Assembly (NCBI RefSeq): GCF_028640845.1
Contig: NC_080539.1
Coordinates: 164,932,236-164,996,235, forward strand
Direction of reading: 5' to 3'
Source: Ahaetulla prasina
Taxonomy: Eukaryota; Chordata; Lepidosauria; Squamata; Colubridae
DNA length: 64,000 bases
Below are positions 42,201 through 57,200 of this stretch, one piece after another. Numbering within the stretch: the first letter of the stretch is position 1; every line of letters starts with the position of its first letter. A program made the translations under genes and the position numbers. The notes under the pieces are model-generated. The model was not told where the DNA came from, ran no database searches, and worked only from the letters and a program-made list of their open reading frames with translations.

Positions 42201-45200
42201 AAAGCACCATCCGCAGGATGCAGGCAGCAAGCGAAACCACGCCACTCTGGTCCACGGAAAAACCTCTCTCCATGGAACTGGTCCCTGGTGCCCAAAAGGC
42301 TAGGGGCTGCTGGTCCAATCAACAGACCCAGTTAGGAAACGGTACATCAGTATACTAGAAATAAAAACCAGCATCAACATTTTCAACAAACGTTTGCTTA
42401 CCTTCTGTCAATTTGAGCAAGCGGTTATTTAGTCCTCCATCTCCATCCACAATGTAAATGTTTCCGGTTGATTCCACAAAAACCTCTGCTGGCTGGTCAA
42501 ACTGTAGAGGGTCTGTATCCGAACCTGCTGTACCTGGAGTACCTATGACTCGAAGGAGTTCACCTAAAGGGCTGTACTGTTTCACTGTGTGTCCATATTT
42601 TCCTGCATCAAGGAGAAGTTGAAACTTTCCAACAAAGTCACAAGTGTTACAGACTTAGAGACAAAATAATAATTTATTCCCTACCTCGTTCCGAGGAAAA
42701 TTGGTAGAACTTCTGGATTCTAAATACAGGTACTCCTTGACTTATAACCATTTGCATGGCGACCATTGAAAGTTATGTCACTAAAATAGTGACTTATGAC
42801 CACTTTTCACACTTACGACCGTAGCAGCATTTTCATGGTCGTATCATCAAAATTGGAGCACTTGGCAACCGGCTCATATTTACAATGGTTGCAGTGTCTC
42901 GTGGTCACATGATCACCTTTTGCAACCTTCTGACAAGCAAAGTCAATGGGGATGCCAGGTTCACTTAACAAGTCACTGCAGTTCTTAAGTTCTTACTAAC
43001 TTAAGAACTGCAGTGAACCGCAGGTCGTAAAATGGGACAAAACTCACTTAATAACAATATCTCGCTTAGCAACAGAAATTTTGCGCTCAGTTGTGGTCAT
43101 AAATTGAGGACTACCTGAATAGAATCTTTCTGCTCTGCATCACAGAGTTGCTCATAATGAACCCTTGTTCCTGTTCTATCTCTCACTACTTCTTGATTAG
43201 CAAATCCTTTCTTTCTTCGTTCTCCTGAAACTTTGGATAAATAACAAGATCCCGCTGACGTGTAAAAAGAACGTGGCCAAATCTCCATTCAAGAATATGG
43301 TGCAAGCTGCCAATACCCCATATAACCAAATTTTAATTAAACAATCAACGCTACAATATCTGGAAACAGATTTTTTTCCCAAGCATAAAAAAGAATCAGG
43401 CTGTAGTCACATCGGTTGTACTATACCTACGAAGCAGGGGTGGGTTCTACTTAACTACCGCACGTGCTCGCTTTGCTCGCGCTTCTGTGCATCCACAGAA
43501 GCTTCCTGATGATGTCCAGGTCAGTGGGCGGAGCCTCCCGCCAGTTTTACTACCAGTTCTTCCGAACCAGTCTGAACCGGGAGCAACCCACCACTGCTTC
43601 AAAGACACTGAAAATGGTCTGCGCCATGTGCCTTTTGTTCTCATACTACCCAAAGCCTTCAACGGTACTATCCATTAACAACTCCCTTTCTTCCCACTCT
43701 GATGGGGAGAAATGCCTTACTAAAATAGGAATGCAGTCATCAGCTATTTGCACTGCATGCTTTGTATGACAGGTATCGTAGCCAAACTGCAGACTCATTT
43801 ACTGTAGGCATTACCTGCGGAAACGTTCACAAAGTGTGTGAGACTATGGGGCTTGCACGGATGTGCCATCACCTCTTCTCATTTACAGAATTTCAAAAAG
43901 CACACCAGCTGCTGATGCCAACTCCCATACTCCTACCATATTTTTCTAACACTGAAAACCCATTATGGAGATGAAATAGATAACATCAAGGACTTTTGAT
44001 TACAATGACTTGAAACCTTTCTGGTGGAAGCATGCTTGGCTTATAGATTAACAGAGCTGGAAGGGACCTTATAGGTCATCTAGCCCAAACCCCTGCCCAA
44101 GCAGGAGACCCTACACTATTTCTGACAAACTGCAGCCCAATCTCTTGGGATAATGGCTTAAGAATATGGAAGAAAACCTGCTAAGGAACAAACTAAGGTG
44201 GTTAGAAGAGGGTCAACCTGGGTGAGAATTAAGCTACCTACCCAACTGTTGAGTTTTGAAGACACTCATTCTAGGTTTGATTATTGGTTATTATATGCTG
44301 ACATTTTAAAGGTGACAGAGAATTTCTCATTACTGATGCTTTTTAAATTAAATATTGGTACGATGTCTTAAAATGACTCTGTCTTTCAGATTTCACTGCC
44401 ATTGTCCAAACTCACTTGGGCTTTTGAGATTTGAAAACTGAAATATCTGATGAGTACCAGACTGATATATGTTTATTGTAAAAATATATGACCTATATAT
44501 TTAATTTTGGGTTCCAATTTATTTTGGGGAAGGCCGGCATCTCAACTTAAATTCAATCCAAAATATATGTCAGTTGCAAAACATAAGATACGCAAAGGCA
44601 TTCTTTTTTCATGTTAAACAACAACATTTCTACGCACCATTTCCTATATCTGTAATCCACACAGAGCTTCCATTGGGGGTGCTCAGTGCAAAGATTCCAT
44701 GGGGCATCTCAATGGTGGCTGTTTTCCATGTTTGTACAAGATAGCCTTCCTCAGAGTATACCGAGACCTTTGGCACGTCATCGTTACCTCTCTCAAGGGG
44801 CACAAAGATAACAAAAAAGAGAATCAGAAAGGTATGGCAGACAGAAAAACCCAGCCATTTTTTAATTACAGCCCCTTATACAGTAAATAGCCTTAATTAA
44901 GCATTATTCCATTGTAACTCCAAAGAGCTTGACCATGTATAGTTATCTCCAAAAAACAAACAAGGAAAATAAATATATTTAATAACTACTAGTCATTTCA
45001 CCTCTCTCAGGTTTCAGAGTGCCAGTGCAGCTGTGTAAAAGGTAAGTAATTGGTGGGTCCAAGGAGACCACAGAAATTAATGTTGCCGGAAAAATACAAC
45101 ACATGACATCCATCATATTGTGTGCTGATTGAGAAAATTGTTACGGTTGTTTTGAGAAAATTAGTCCACCCTTCCATAACCCAAGCATCCTTCAAATATG

Positions 45201-48200
45201 CAGGCAGTAACTTTCAGAATTTTCAACAATGGCCATGTTGGTTAGGAAATTCTGCATTTGGAATGCCAACTGTAAGGTTCCTAATTATTTAGCGCAAGAC
45301 ATTGTTGTCGAAAGACAGAAAAAAGTGCTTTCAGAAAGCTTTACAGCAGCCCAAGAAGACAATGTTCCCTCTTACTTGTTCTCAGTATTTCAACATTTAA
45401 GATTCAGGTACCTAACACGAAAGTTCCAATAAATCCAAATTTAATCTATTTCTTTTGCTAGTCAATGAGAAGCCTTTCTGAAGGACAAACAGAATGTAAC
45501 CAAATAAAAATCACAGGTTCAAAAATAATAATTAAATATTCCAAAAGAGCTATAAAACAATTTATATGTACAATATTTTACATTAGAGGGTTCCAAATTA
45601 ACTTTTGCAGAACTAAAACAGAGTGAAATAAAAGCACGGTTAAAAAAAAAGATTAAAGTATCATGATACATTTTAAAAGATCCACTTATTTTTAAGTCCT
45701 GTGCTTGGCTTAAAATACCTCAAACTTGGCACCATGCAAACTTGCCCTTCCATCCACGTCACTTAAGGATATTTCATAAACAGAGAGCAGAGTTCAGACT
45801 ACTTCCAACCAGTACTGCTTTATTTATTCATTCCTCAATCTGTCACATTACTGCCACATAAATGCAGTTTTTTTAAGGCTTTTGAGTCATTGTTGACTCC
45901 ACTATGTCTTCGAAATAAAAAGAGTGATTGAGCCAAGGTTACCTGGAATGGCATTATGCCCCAGGCAGGACTAGACTCATGGTATCCAGTTCAATGCCTT
46001 AACCGCTACACCATCTTGGCTCTCTTTTTAAAATATCCACATAAAAATGAAATAGATTTCAATGTATTTTTTTAATCACAAAGTATGCTAATGTATTTTA
46101 GCTCAATAAAAGCTAAAATACATTAGCATGCTAATACCTTAGCATTAATAATAGGAACTTTCCCCAAACTGAGAATGTTGCTATACAATGCAGAGATATG
46201 AGCAAAATGAAGGGCTACTTACACATCAGCCTGGTTGGTGCTGATCATATTGCTTTAGATTGAGAATTCAGAAAGCCTGAACTCCCATGAGCATTCCTGT
46301 CAAAGGGTGATGACAAAAAAAAATAAAAAAAAATGCCCTGGCTCTCCTAGCCACCTACCATACTCTAAAAATGGTTCAATGGGTAGATGTGGGGGCTTTC
46401 GAGTACAAAGCCCCCAAGCTAGGAAGTACATGAAAGATTGCAACCAGTAATTTTTAACTGCTCCAAGAAATTCACCAGGAATCCTACAATACTGGTGTAG
46501 GATATACCGTATTTTTTGGACTATAAGATGCAACAGAGTATAAGATGCACCAAGATTTCGAAGAAGAAAACAAGAAAAAAAATTAAGTTTTTGGCCTCCG
46601 CGCGTCCAGTTTTTGGCCTCCCTGGCTCCCAGGAGCACTCTGCAGGCCTCCCAAATCCTCTGCGCATCCCATTTTTGCTAAAAACAGGCCCGTTTTTGGC
46701 CTCCTGAACCCCTCATGCATCTTGTTTTTGCCCTCCCCAGCCCCCAGGAACACTGCAGGCCTCCCAAACCCTCTGCGCATCCCGTTTTTGCAAAAAATGG
46801 GCTTGTTTTTGGCAAAAACGGGATGCGCAGGGTGGGTATGAAGGTGGGGTAGGAATGGCCGTATTCAGTGTATAAGATACACCAACATTTCCACCCCCTT
46901 TGGGGGGGGGGGGAAAGTGCGTCTTATACTCTGAAAAGTACGGTATATAATGCTGGATTTTGTTGGAACTGTTGTACTGACCCCAAATTCCTTGACTATT
47001 TTCAAAAAGGCAGCTCCACTTATGTCTCTACCATATTTCCCCGAAAATAAGACATCCCCTGATAATAAGCCCAATCGGGCTTTTGAGTGCATATGCTAAA
47101 ATAAGACCCCCCCTGAAAATAAGCCCTCTCCAAAAATAAGCCTTCCCTGAAAATAAGCCCTCCCTGAAAATATTTAAACACATGCGCAGCCAGTCCCCGC
47201 CATTTCCTCTGGGTAAGGTTAGAGAGACAGAGCTGGAAATCAGGTAAGACTGCAAGAAGAGCCTCGTCTTGCTCCATGTATCCCAAAATAATAAGACTTC
47301 CCCAAAAATAAGGCCAAGTGCTTATTTTGGGGTTCAAAAAAATATAAGACAAGGTCTTATTTTTGGGGAAACACGGTAGTTGACAGTCACAAAATATTTC
47401 CCAAAGCAAAACTCTTTACAGAAAGGCATCCTCTGCTGTTTCTGCCACGTTGGTATAATCTGTTAAAGCTACAGCTGGGAAAAAGATCACGTTTTTCCAG
47501 CAATTCATCAGAGATCCAGAAGTCAAGCTGTCTGGTCTTCAATTTTCCTTATATCAATCTGGCTTACCCTGGCGGTCTTTCAATAGTTTGGGAATTCAGG
47601 CCAATTTTTTTTTTTACAGTAGTTTTATTAAAGGTTGCAATTAGAACAGTGGAATTCAGATTAATTTTAGACGCATTACATCCCTTAAAAATTCAGACTT
47701 TGAAAATTTCAGACTTTAAAGAGCTTTAGGCTTCTGATCTTTAAATGATGCAATTATACAATGGTCTCTCAATGTTTAACTGTTTTAGCCATTGCAGCTT
47801 GAAAAGTATGAGCGCAGCGTGATTTAAAAATACACACAGCCCTGCAATGTACTTATTGGCAAATTTATGTTAGAAAACTAGACATTAAGACAGAGCACTT
47901 GGGGCTGTCCCTATGAAGAGACTGAGCAAACAATACAGCAGCTGGTTCACTATTCTAGCGTTAGATTTTTAAGCTACTAAGAAAATACACAACAAACTTT
48001 AAAACAGCATGTTCACTTATGCAAGGTTTATAGAGTCAGATGAGAGGGATGGCTGTATAATTTAAAGAAAGAAATAATCAGATTTCTCTTGGGGTATGTA
48101 TTGAAAAAAAATGGAATCTGCATTAGTTATAGATGTGTTCACACAACATGCTAAAGATTGTGGATCACAGTAAGGCATTTAGTCAGTGAACGTGTACCAA

Positions 48201-51200
48201 AGCCAAATATGGCATGGCATGATTTCCCAGTCTTCAATCAAAATTTCTGCATTTTTATGTTAGATAAATGACCAGCCCTTCTAATTTATTTTCATACCAA
48301 CAAACCAGTGGTGAAATCTGAATCGGTTTGCTACTGGTTTGTTGGCCATGCATCTGCACATGCCTGCCAAGTGCACATGCATGCACAGTGCACATCAAAT
48401 ACAGAAAGATCTTGACAGACTTGAACATTGGGCCTATCTAACAAAATGAAATTCAACAGTGAAAAAAGTAAGGTTCTACATTTAGACCAAAAAAACAAAA
48501 TGCACAGGTACCGTGTATGTGGTACCTTGCTCAATATTAGTAATTGTGAGAGGATCTTGGAGTCCTAGTGGACAACCATTTAGATATGAGCCAGCAGTGT
48601 GCAGCAACTGCCAAAAAAGCCAGCACAGTTCTGGGCTGCATAAACAGAGGGATAGAATCAAGATCACGTGAAGTGTTAGTGCCACTTTATAATGCCTTGG
48701 TAAGGCCACACTTGGAATACTGCATTCAGTTGTGGTCGCCACGATGTAAAAAAGATGTTGAGACTCTAGAAAGAGTGCAGAGAAGAGCAACAAAGAGGAT
48801 TAGGGGACTGGAGGCTAAAACATATGAAGAACAGTTGCAGGAACTCGGTATGTCTAGTTTAATGAAAAGAAGGACTAGGGGAGACATGATAGCAGTCTTC
48901 CAATATCTCAGGGGTTGCCACAAAGAAGAGGGAGTCAAACTATTCTCCAAAGCACCTGAGGGTAAAACAAGAAGCAATGGGGGGAACTAATCAAGGAGAG
49001 AAGCAACTTAGAACTAAGGAGAAATTTCCTGACAGTTAGAACAATTAATCAGTGGAACAACTTGCCTGCAGAAGTTGTAAATGCTCCAACACTGGAAATT
49101 TTTAAGAAAGTGTTGGATAACTATTTGTCTGAAATGGTGTAGGGTTTCCTGCCTGGGCAGGGGGTTGGACTAGAAGACCTCCAAAGTCCCTTCCAACTCT
49201 GTTATTATTATTATTATTGTTAAATGTGCACTGCGTGCACACGCATGAACAGTACACACCAAAAGGAGGCTTTGGAAGTTAAGTAGAACAGTGACGGGGG
49301 GCAATCAGCTGTGCCATGCAATTTAGCTTTGTTAGAAATAATAATAATAATAATAATATTTTAATTTGTATACCGCCCTTCTCCCGAAGGACTCAGGACG
49401 GTGAACAGGCAGATAAAATACAAAACATACACAATAATTAAAACAACCCTTAAAAAACTGATTTAAACTTGCCCAGAAATTTAAAATAACAATACACCCC
49501 ATAAAATTACTAAAATTTAAAACGCATCATCCAATTAAAATTTTAAAGGTAAAATCAAGCTAGTCCAGCCATACGAAATAAATAGGTTTTAAGTTCACGG
49601 CGAAAGGTCCTAAGGTCAGGTAGTTGTCGAAGCCCGAGGGGAAGTTCGTTCCACAGGGTCGGAGCCCCCACAGAGAAGGCCCCCCCCCTGGGGGCCGCCA
49701 GTCGACACTGTTTGGCTGACGGCACCCTGAGGAGTCCCTCTCTGTGGGAACGCACCGGACGCTGGGAGATAGAAGCCGGCAGTAGACGGTCCCGTAAGTA
49801 GCCCGGTCCTAAGCCATGGAGCGCTTTAAAGGTGGTAACCAATACCTTGAAGCGCACCCGGAAAACGACAGGCAGCCAGTGCAGTCAGCGCAGGATAGGT
49901 GTTATGCGGGAGCTCCGAACCGCTCCCTCAATAACCCGCGCAGCCGCATTCTGGACTAGCTGAAGTCTCCGGGTGCTCTTCAAGGGGAGCCCCATGTAGA
50001 GAGCATTGCAGTAGTCCAGGCGAGAAGTAACGAGAGCATGAGTGACCGTGCATAAAGCATCCCGGTCCAGGAAGGGACGCAACTGGTGGATCAGGCGAAC
50101 CTGATGAAAAGCTCTCCTGGAGACGGTCGCCAAATGATCTTCAAAGGACAACCGACCATCCAGGAGCACGCCCAAGTTGCGTACCTTCTCCATCGGGGCC
50201 AATGACTCACCCCCGACAGACAGCCGCATCTGCAGCTGACTGTACTGAGGTGCCGGCATCCACAGCCACTCCGTCTTGGAAGGATTAAGTTTGAGCCTGT
50301 TCCTCCCCATCCAGACCCGTACGGCTTCCAAACACCGGGACAGCACTTCGACAGCTTCACTGGGGTGGCCCGGGGTGGAGAAGTACAGCTGCGTATCATC
50401 AGCGTACAGTTGGTATCTCACCCCAAAGCCACTGATGATCTCACCCAGTGGCTTCATATAGATGTTGAACAGGAGGGGTGAGAGAATCGATCCCTGCGGC
50501 ACCCCACACATGAGGCACCTTGGAGTCGATCTCTGCCCCCCCTGTCAACACCGTCTGCGTCCGGTCAGAGAGGTAGGAGAACCACCGATAAACGGTGCCT
50601 CCCACTCCTAACCCCTCCAGCCGGCGCAGCAGGATACCATGGTCGATGGTATCAAAAGCCGCTGAGAGGTCTAATAGGACCAGGGCAGAGGAGTAACCCT
50701 TATCCCTGGCCCTCCAGAGATCATCCACCAGCGCGACCAAAGCTGTCTCCGTACTGTATCCGGGCCGGAAGAGGACTGGAACGGGTCTAGATAGACAGCT
50801 TCATCCAGGTACTGGGGTAGCTGACATGCCACCGCACTCTCTACAACCTTCGCCGTGAAGCGAAGATTGGAGACTGGCCGGTAATTCCCTAAAACAGCTG
50901 GGCCCAGGGAAGGCTTCTTGAGGAGAGGTCTCACCACCGCCTCTTTCAAGGCAGCGGGAAAGACCCCCTCCCGCAAAGAAGCATTTGTAATCCCCCGGAG
51001 CCAGCCTCGTGTCACCTCCTGAGTAGCCAGTACTAACCAGGAGGGGCACGGATCCAGTAAACATGTGGTGGCATTCAGCCTACCCAGCAACCTGTCCATG
51101 TCCTCGGGAGTCACAGGATCAAAATCATCCCAAACCACCTCAACAAGACGGGTCTTGGAACCCTCGCCTGGATCTACCCAATTTTGATCCAATCCGTTCC

Positions 51201-54200
51201 GAAGCTGAACGATTTTATCGTATAGATAACCGTTAAACTCCTTGGCACGCCCTTTGTAGGGGGTCCTCCCGCCCCTCCTGTTGAAGGAGAGAGCGGGTCA
51301 CCCGAAACAGGGCGGCCGGGCGGTTATCTGCCGACGCAATGAGGGAGGAAACGTAGGAACGTTTATTCTGGTTTGGAGGAACCAGTTGCTTTTTTAAACT
51401 ACCGATTCAACCAAACTGATAGCTAACTACCGGTTCATCCGAACCAGTACCTTTTTTAAACTACTGGTTTGCCCAAACCGGTAGTTTTTATCACTACTGG
51501 TTTGCCCAAACTGGAGTGAACCGGTAGCATTTCACCCCTGCAACAAACCACAAGCCCATACTAATGCTCGCAGCATAGCATATATAATGAGAGGGTTAAC
51601 ACACCCACTCCTATGTGTCCCTAATTCAATCCTCAATTATGTAGGATTAGCTCCAATTTATTCCTGCTACCCTGTACCATTTTCTTAGAAATCCAAAGTC
51701 CATATGCTAGCACCGTGATGGTGAACCTTTGACGTTCCCACGTGCCGGCCTGCGTGCTGGAAGTGGCACGTGAAACCATCCCGTGAGGTATGCGCAGCCC
51801 GGTTGGCCTTCGCATGGGCGGCAGCGGCGATACCTGAAAGAGCAGTGATCCATTGCGCACGCGCGAGCCGGCACCCAAACACCCGGATACCGGCATGGAA
51901 GTGCACCCAACAAACAGCTGGCCATCACGCATGCGCAACATCAACCCGGAAGGTCAGGTGCCAGCCTGCGCATGTGTGCCGGAATGTTGCTCTTCTGGAT
52001 TCCACCACTCCCGCTGACCAGCACGCGTGTGACTATAGGAACATGGAAGAAGAGCGAGTGAGGCCGCACATTCTTCTTGGATGGTTTCACGCGCCGCTTC
52101 TAGCACGCATGCCATAGGTTCGCCGACACTGTGCTATGCTTCAGATGACAGACTGGACCATCATTGAACAAACTAATAAAAACAAAGTCATGGTTTCAGA
52201 TCATGATCAGCCTGTCTTATGGTCTGGGTTCAAACAGTATTTTAGGCCAAGTCACAATATTTTATGCAAACCAGACCATAGACTTAAAAGGGAAACTGCT
52301 AGAAAACTCTGCAGTACTCTGAGCAAAGTACTATCAGATGCTGATAGTACTTTGGGGCATCTGGATGCAATCTGAAAGGAAGCTGCCAAACTATAAAAAT
52401 TTAGCTTTTAACTTGAAAGTATCTCCATTTTTCAATGAAAACTATAGTTTGATAGACAATAGACAATAAAGTGAAGTTATTGAAACAGGTTCAATATTAA
52501 TAAAGCTGAGAATAATTTTTGATAGTGTAGTAAGGCACCACAGACAGCAGAAGCCAGATAAAGGGCTCTATGTAGAATTGGAAGAATAAATATTTTAGAT
52601 AATCTCAGATGCTGTAAAATTTTCTGCTATAAAATGTTGCTATTGAACTGCTAATTTCAAGTACCGTATATACTCGAGTATAAGCCGAGTTTTTCAGCAC
52701 ATTTTTTGTGCTGAAAAACGTCCCCTCGGCTTATACTCGGGTCTATACGGCTTATACTCGAGTTTTTGTTTTTTTTTAAGCCCCTCGGCTTATACTCGAG
52801 TATATACGGCTTATACTCGAGTTTTTTTTTTCTTCACATTTTGCGGACGGAAGCCCTGCCGGTGCAGTGAGAGGCGGGCGGGAGCCGCCAGCCTTCTCAG
52901 CTGAGGGAGGGAGGGTTTCCCCAACCGGTAGGTGCCTCATTTCCCACCCTCGGCTTATACTCGAGTCCCCAGTTTACCCCAGTTTTTGGGGTAAAATTGG
53001 GGACCTCGGCTTATACTCGGATCGGCTTATATTCGAGTATATACGGTACATTTGTGTGTGTGTAATTTGAAGAACTATAGGAAAAAGACATGCAGGGTTT
53101 TTTTTTAATGTAATATTTTCTAACTGTATGAAACTGCCCAGAGTCATTTTGAAACTGAGCAGGCTAGAAATGCAATAAAGAAATAATTCATCAACTTAAT
53201 TAGAACATCATTACTAAAGTGAAATCTTGTAACAGTGTAAAGTAACAATGCATAAACTTTTAAAATGGTAAACCAAACCAAAAAGTGTGAATGAAAAAAA
53301 ACAGTGATTTATGGTCAAGCAATAAATCTGCATTTAATTAGTTTTTTTCTTTAAAAAAAAGTGAAATAACTTGAAGAGCAAGCAGAATCATGCAGGATTA
53401 CAACACTGTTATTATTCATCTCCTTAATGTAATAACTACATCTTGGGTAACTATAGTGGCTCCATAAACATTTTGATCTTGTTATTTCTTACCTGTCCCA
53501 CGTAGACTAATCCCTGGAGATGATCAACAGCAACACAAAATGTTTGACCAGTAAATTCTTCTGAAAACTTTGGCCACTCTAGATCAAGCTTGTAGAGTGG
53601 TTTCTGTATCTGCCACAATGAATAAGTAGTCCAGTGATTTAACACCTTAGAAATGAAACACAAAAACAATACTGTTAAATGGTGGTGTGATTTACCATGA
53701 AGCATCATTCCGGCCATTAGTAAATGGATCTTCCCAAAAAGAGTTCTCTTTGTTATATGCTGCATTTTTTCCAAACAATTAATTCTGTGAGGTAGATTAA
53801 GCTGAGAGAACAGTAAAAGACAAATGTTTAGGTACAACTTAAGGAAACACTCCTTCTTAAAATCATATGATTTAGCAAAGGAAAAAACACTTTTTAAACA
53901 ACTTTATTCATTTGCAAACAAAAAAACAACAACCTTCAAAGCATTTTCAAACAGCCCCATCAGAGACAAGGCTGCGAGTATTGTTTCCTTCCAAGTTGAG
54001 CAATTCCTTCTCACTATATAGACACATGCATACAGGTAATACTCAAAGGGCTGGGAAGTGGCTCACCAGGCTAATGCAGCCTGTTATTAACACACAGCTG
54101 CCTGCAATTACAATTACTGCAGGCTCGAGTCCCACCAGGCCCAAGGTTGACTCAGCCTTCCATCCTTTATAAGGTAGGTAAAATGAGGACCCAGATTGTT

Positions 54201-57200
54201 GGTGGGGCAATAAGTTGACTTTGTATATAAATATACAAATAGGATGAGACTATTGCCTTACACAATGTAAGCCGCCCTGAGTCTTCGGAGAAGGGCGGGA
54301 TATAAATTCAAATTAAAAAAAAAACTTATGATCACAACTGAGCCCAAAATTTCCATTGCTAAGCAAGACAGCTATGTGAGTTTTGCCCCATTTTATTACG
54401 TTTCTTGCCAAAGTTGGTAAGTGAATCATTACATTTGTTAAATTAGTAACATGGTTGTTAAATGAATCTGGCTTCCCCATTGACTTTGCTTGTCAGAAGG
54501 TGGCAAAAAGTGATCACATGACCCCGGGACACTGCAACTGGCATAAATACATGTAAATTGTCAAACATCTGAATTTTGATCATGTGACATGAGGATGCTA
54601 CAAGGGTCATAAGTCATTTTTTTCAGTGCCATTATAACTTCGAATGATCACTAAACAAATGGTTGTAAGTTGAGGACTACTTGTATATTTGGAATACTAT
54701 GGAACTGATTTTCCATTTTTGTTCTTCAAAATTTTCTCAACTTCCTAGTATAGTTTACAAGAGGAGAGGTCTCCTTCACAACCTATCCTGCTTAGCTTTG
54801 CAGAAATAAGCCAATGACAGCAACACAGACAAAAATTGGAATGTGTCACTATCCATACACTCAACTATAATAGAATAGAATTTTTTTATTGGCCAAGAGT
54901 GATTGTCTTGGTGCATATGCTTTCAGTGTACATAAAAGAAAAGATATGTTCATCAAGAATCATAAGGTACAACATTCAATGATAGTCATGGGGTACAAAT
55001 AAGCAATCAGGAAACAATATCAATAACTTATCCCCATCAGTATTTATACTGTAAAGTCCAATGATTTGGCTTCTTTAATTGACTAGAGAAGACCAAATAA
55101 TGCTAGGAAATCAACATCATTCTGTTAAGATAAATTCTGTTGGACAGCAGCACATGAATAGGGATTAATCAGAAAGCATGGTTTATATACTGTAGCTTTT
55201 CAAAAGATGCATTTCAACTGCATTTCCGAAACATCATTTCCATAATATGGAAATCTGGTTGAGACTTCTTGGAGTTTCAGTCTCACTACAATTAAATGAT
55301 ATTCAACAGGGGAAGGCTAGTGCAAATACAATTCCTTGAAGGGAAAAAAACCAATGCAGGCTTCCAAAAATCTAATTTGAGCTTTGTTGTTGTTAGTTGT
55401 TGTTAGTTGAGCTTATTTACGCATAAATAATTTAGAATTTAAAAGGAAAGAGAAATAGTTCAAAAGATTCCCTTCGAATTGGGAAACTGAATGTTAAAAA
55501 AGCAGATATGATTTGCTAATTAACGGTGAATCCTGCATATTAGCACAAAACTTACTGATACAGTGAGGTATTCTGAGATAATTATGACTGATTGTGAAGT
55601 GTTTGAACTTGTCATTTATGAAAAGCACTAAATAACACTTTGGCAAAGCTGCTCCTAAGTACGCAGGGCACTCAAACAACACACAATCAATACTTTAAAG
55701 CAAATATTAAATTCAGAATGTAAAATATGGAATATTTGGAATATACTTCCGGATTTTGCATGGATATACTTTGTAATGTTTGGTATAGTGCTGAAGGCAT
55801 CAGGCTAGAAAACCAGGAGACCATTCTAGTCCTACCTTAGGCACACAACCAGCTGAGTGACCTTGAGCCAGTCACTCTCCCTCAGCCTTATGAAGGAGGC
55901 AGTGCCCAACCACTTCCCAAAAACCTCCCCAAGAAATAGGCAGAGACTTGTCTAGGCAGTCTCCAAGAATCAGACATGATTGATTGAATGGTAGAAAAAA
56001 TATAATCACAATTGGAATATTGTACAGTATACAGCTTTGGTTACTGCATCCTCCCAAAAGAAATTATAAAGACACCCCCCCAAAAAGCACTAAGCATCAA
56101 CCAAAATTATCAGAGGACTAGAACATCTTTCCCTTGAACACCCTACTGTGATATTTACTCCTAGAATTTTCAGCAATAATCATGTTGATTGATTAATTTA
56201 GGGAGTTATAATCTACACATTCTTGGCAGAGTTAGAGCAATTCTCTTTGAGGAACCTCTTGCTGGGGCATATCTGCTTCTACAAAAGGACTAAATGAAAA
56301 AAATGTCAAAAGGTGCAGAAAATGTGCCATGCGGACAAATCTAGAGGCAATAAAACTGGGTAGTGGTTCAAGAACAGGTAAAATGAAATAAAGTTTTATA
56401 CAGGACCTATTGGAATAATGGAATTTGCTACAAGATGTAGTGATAGCTGTCACCTGGGGCAATTGTAAAAGGAGAGCAATTGATTTTATAAACAAAGATC
56501 AGCAAACAATAGCTACAAGTCATGTGAGGAATACATTATCTTACAGAATCACAGATCATTTCATTATCATGAATTGCAGATCATTTCATTTTGAATATAA
56601 GGAGATGTGGTTGCTTCAGTCAGGCCCTGCTTTAGAGCTTCTTATATATATCTGACTAAATATGTGTAATGGAATGGAATTTTGGATCAGCTAGGCTTTT
56701 GGTCTTATCCAACTAGGCCCTTCAAAAGTTCTTATGACTGTACTAAGTTATCCTTATTCAGATTTAAATAGGCTGGACCAGCACCTAATGAAAGATGAGG
56801 ACTTAATATCCTTAAAACTTAAAACTGATCCATATTAGAAATAGAGTTCCATTTAAAAGACAATGAAAGACATCTTCCAGGTTAGGCAAACCCTATCCCT
56901 ATCCCAGATACCTTATTGGCATCTGAGGGAGATGAGCAGTTTAGAAATAGGAAATATAAAAATAAATTTTCTTTGGAGTAGGTTTTAGTGTACGGCTCTC
57001 ACTATATCCATTCCTAAATGTCAGACATTGGTTCAGATTTTCCATAGCTTCAACTTGAATGGGAAAAGGGAAGCTGATGCCACTGCATTGTACTGCCTCA
57101 GACTCTGAAGCTTAGTGTAGCAAAAGGAGTGAAAGATAAAACAAAATGGAATGCTATAACTATCTGAAGAAAAGTAAATTAAAACCATTTATGGATAAGC

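Larger units (their letters stand above)
48306..51540. mobile_element. hAT MITE carrying nested CR1 and L2 insertions (3235 bp)
   Basis: The left end CAGTGGTGAAATCTG and right end GCATTTCACCCCTG belong to the family of 36357. The flanks CAACAAAC at 48298-48305 and 51541-51548 are identical 8-mers. Original hAT sequence remains at 48306-48388, 49223-49330 and about 51370-51540 (with repeated ACCGGT boxes). A CR1 and an L2 copy fill the rest, so both arrived later. Confidence 0.88.
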
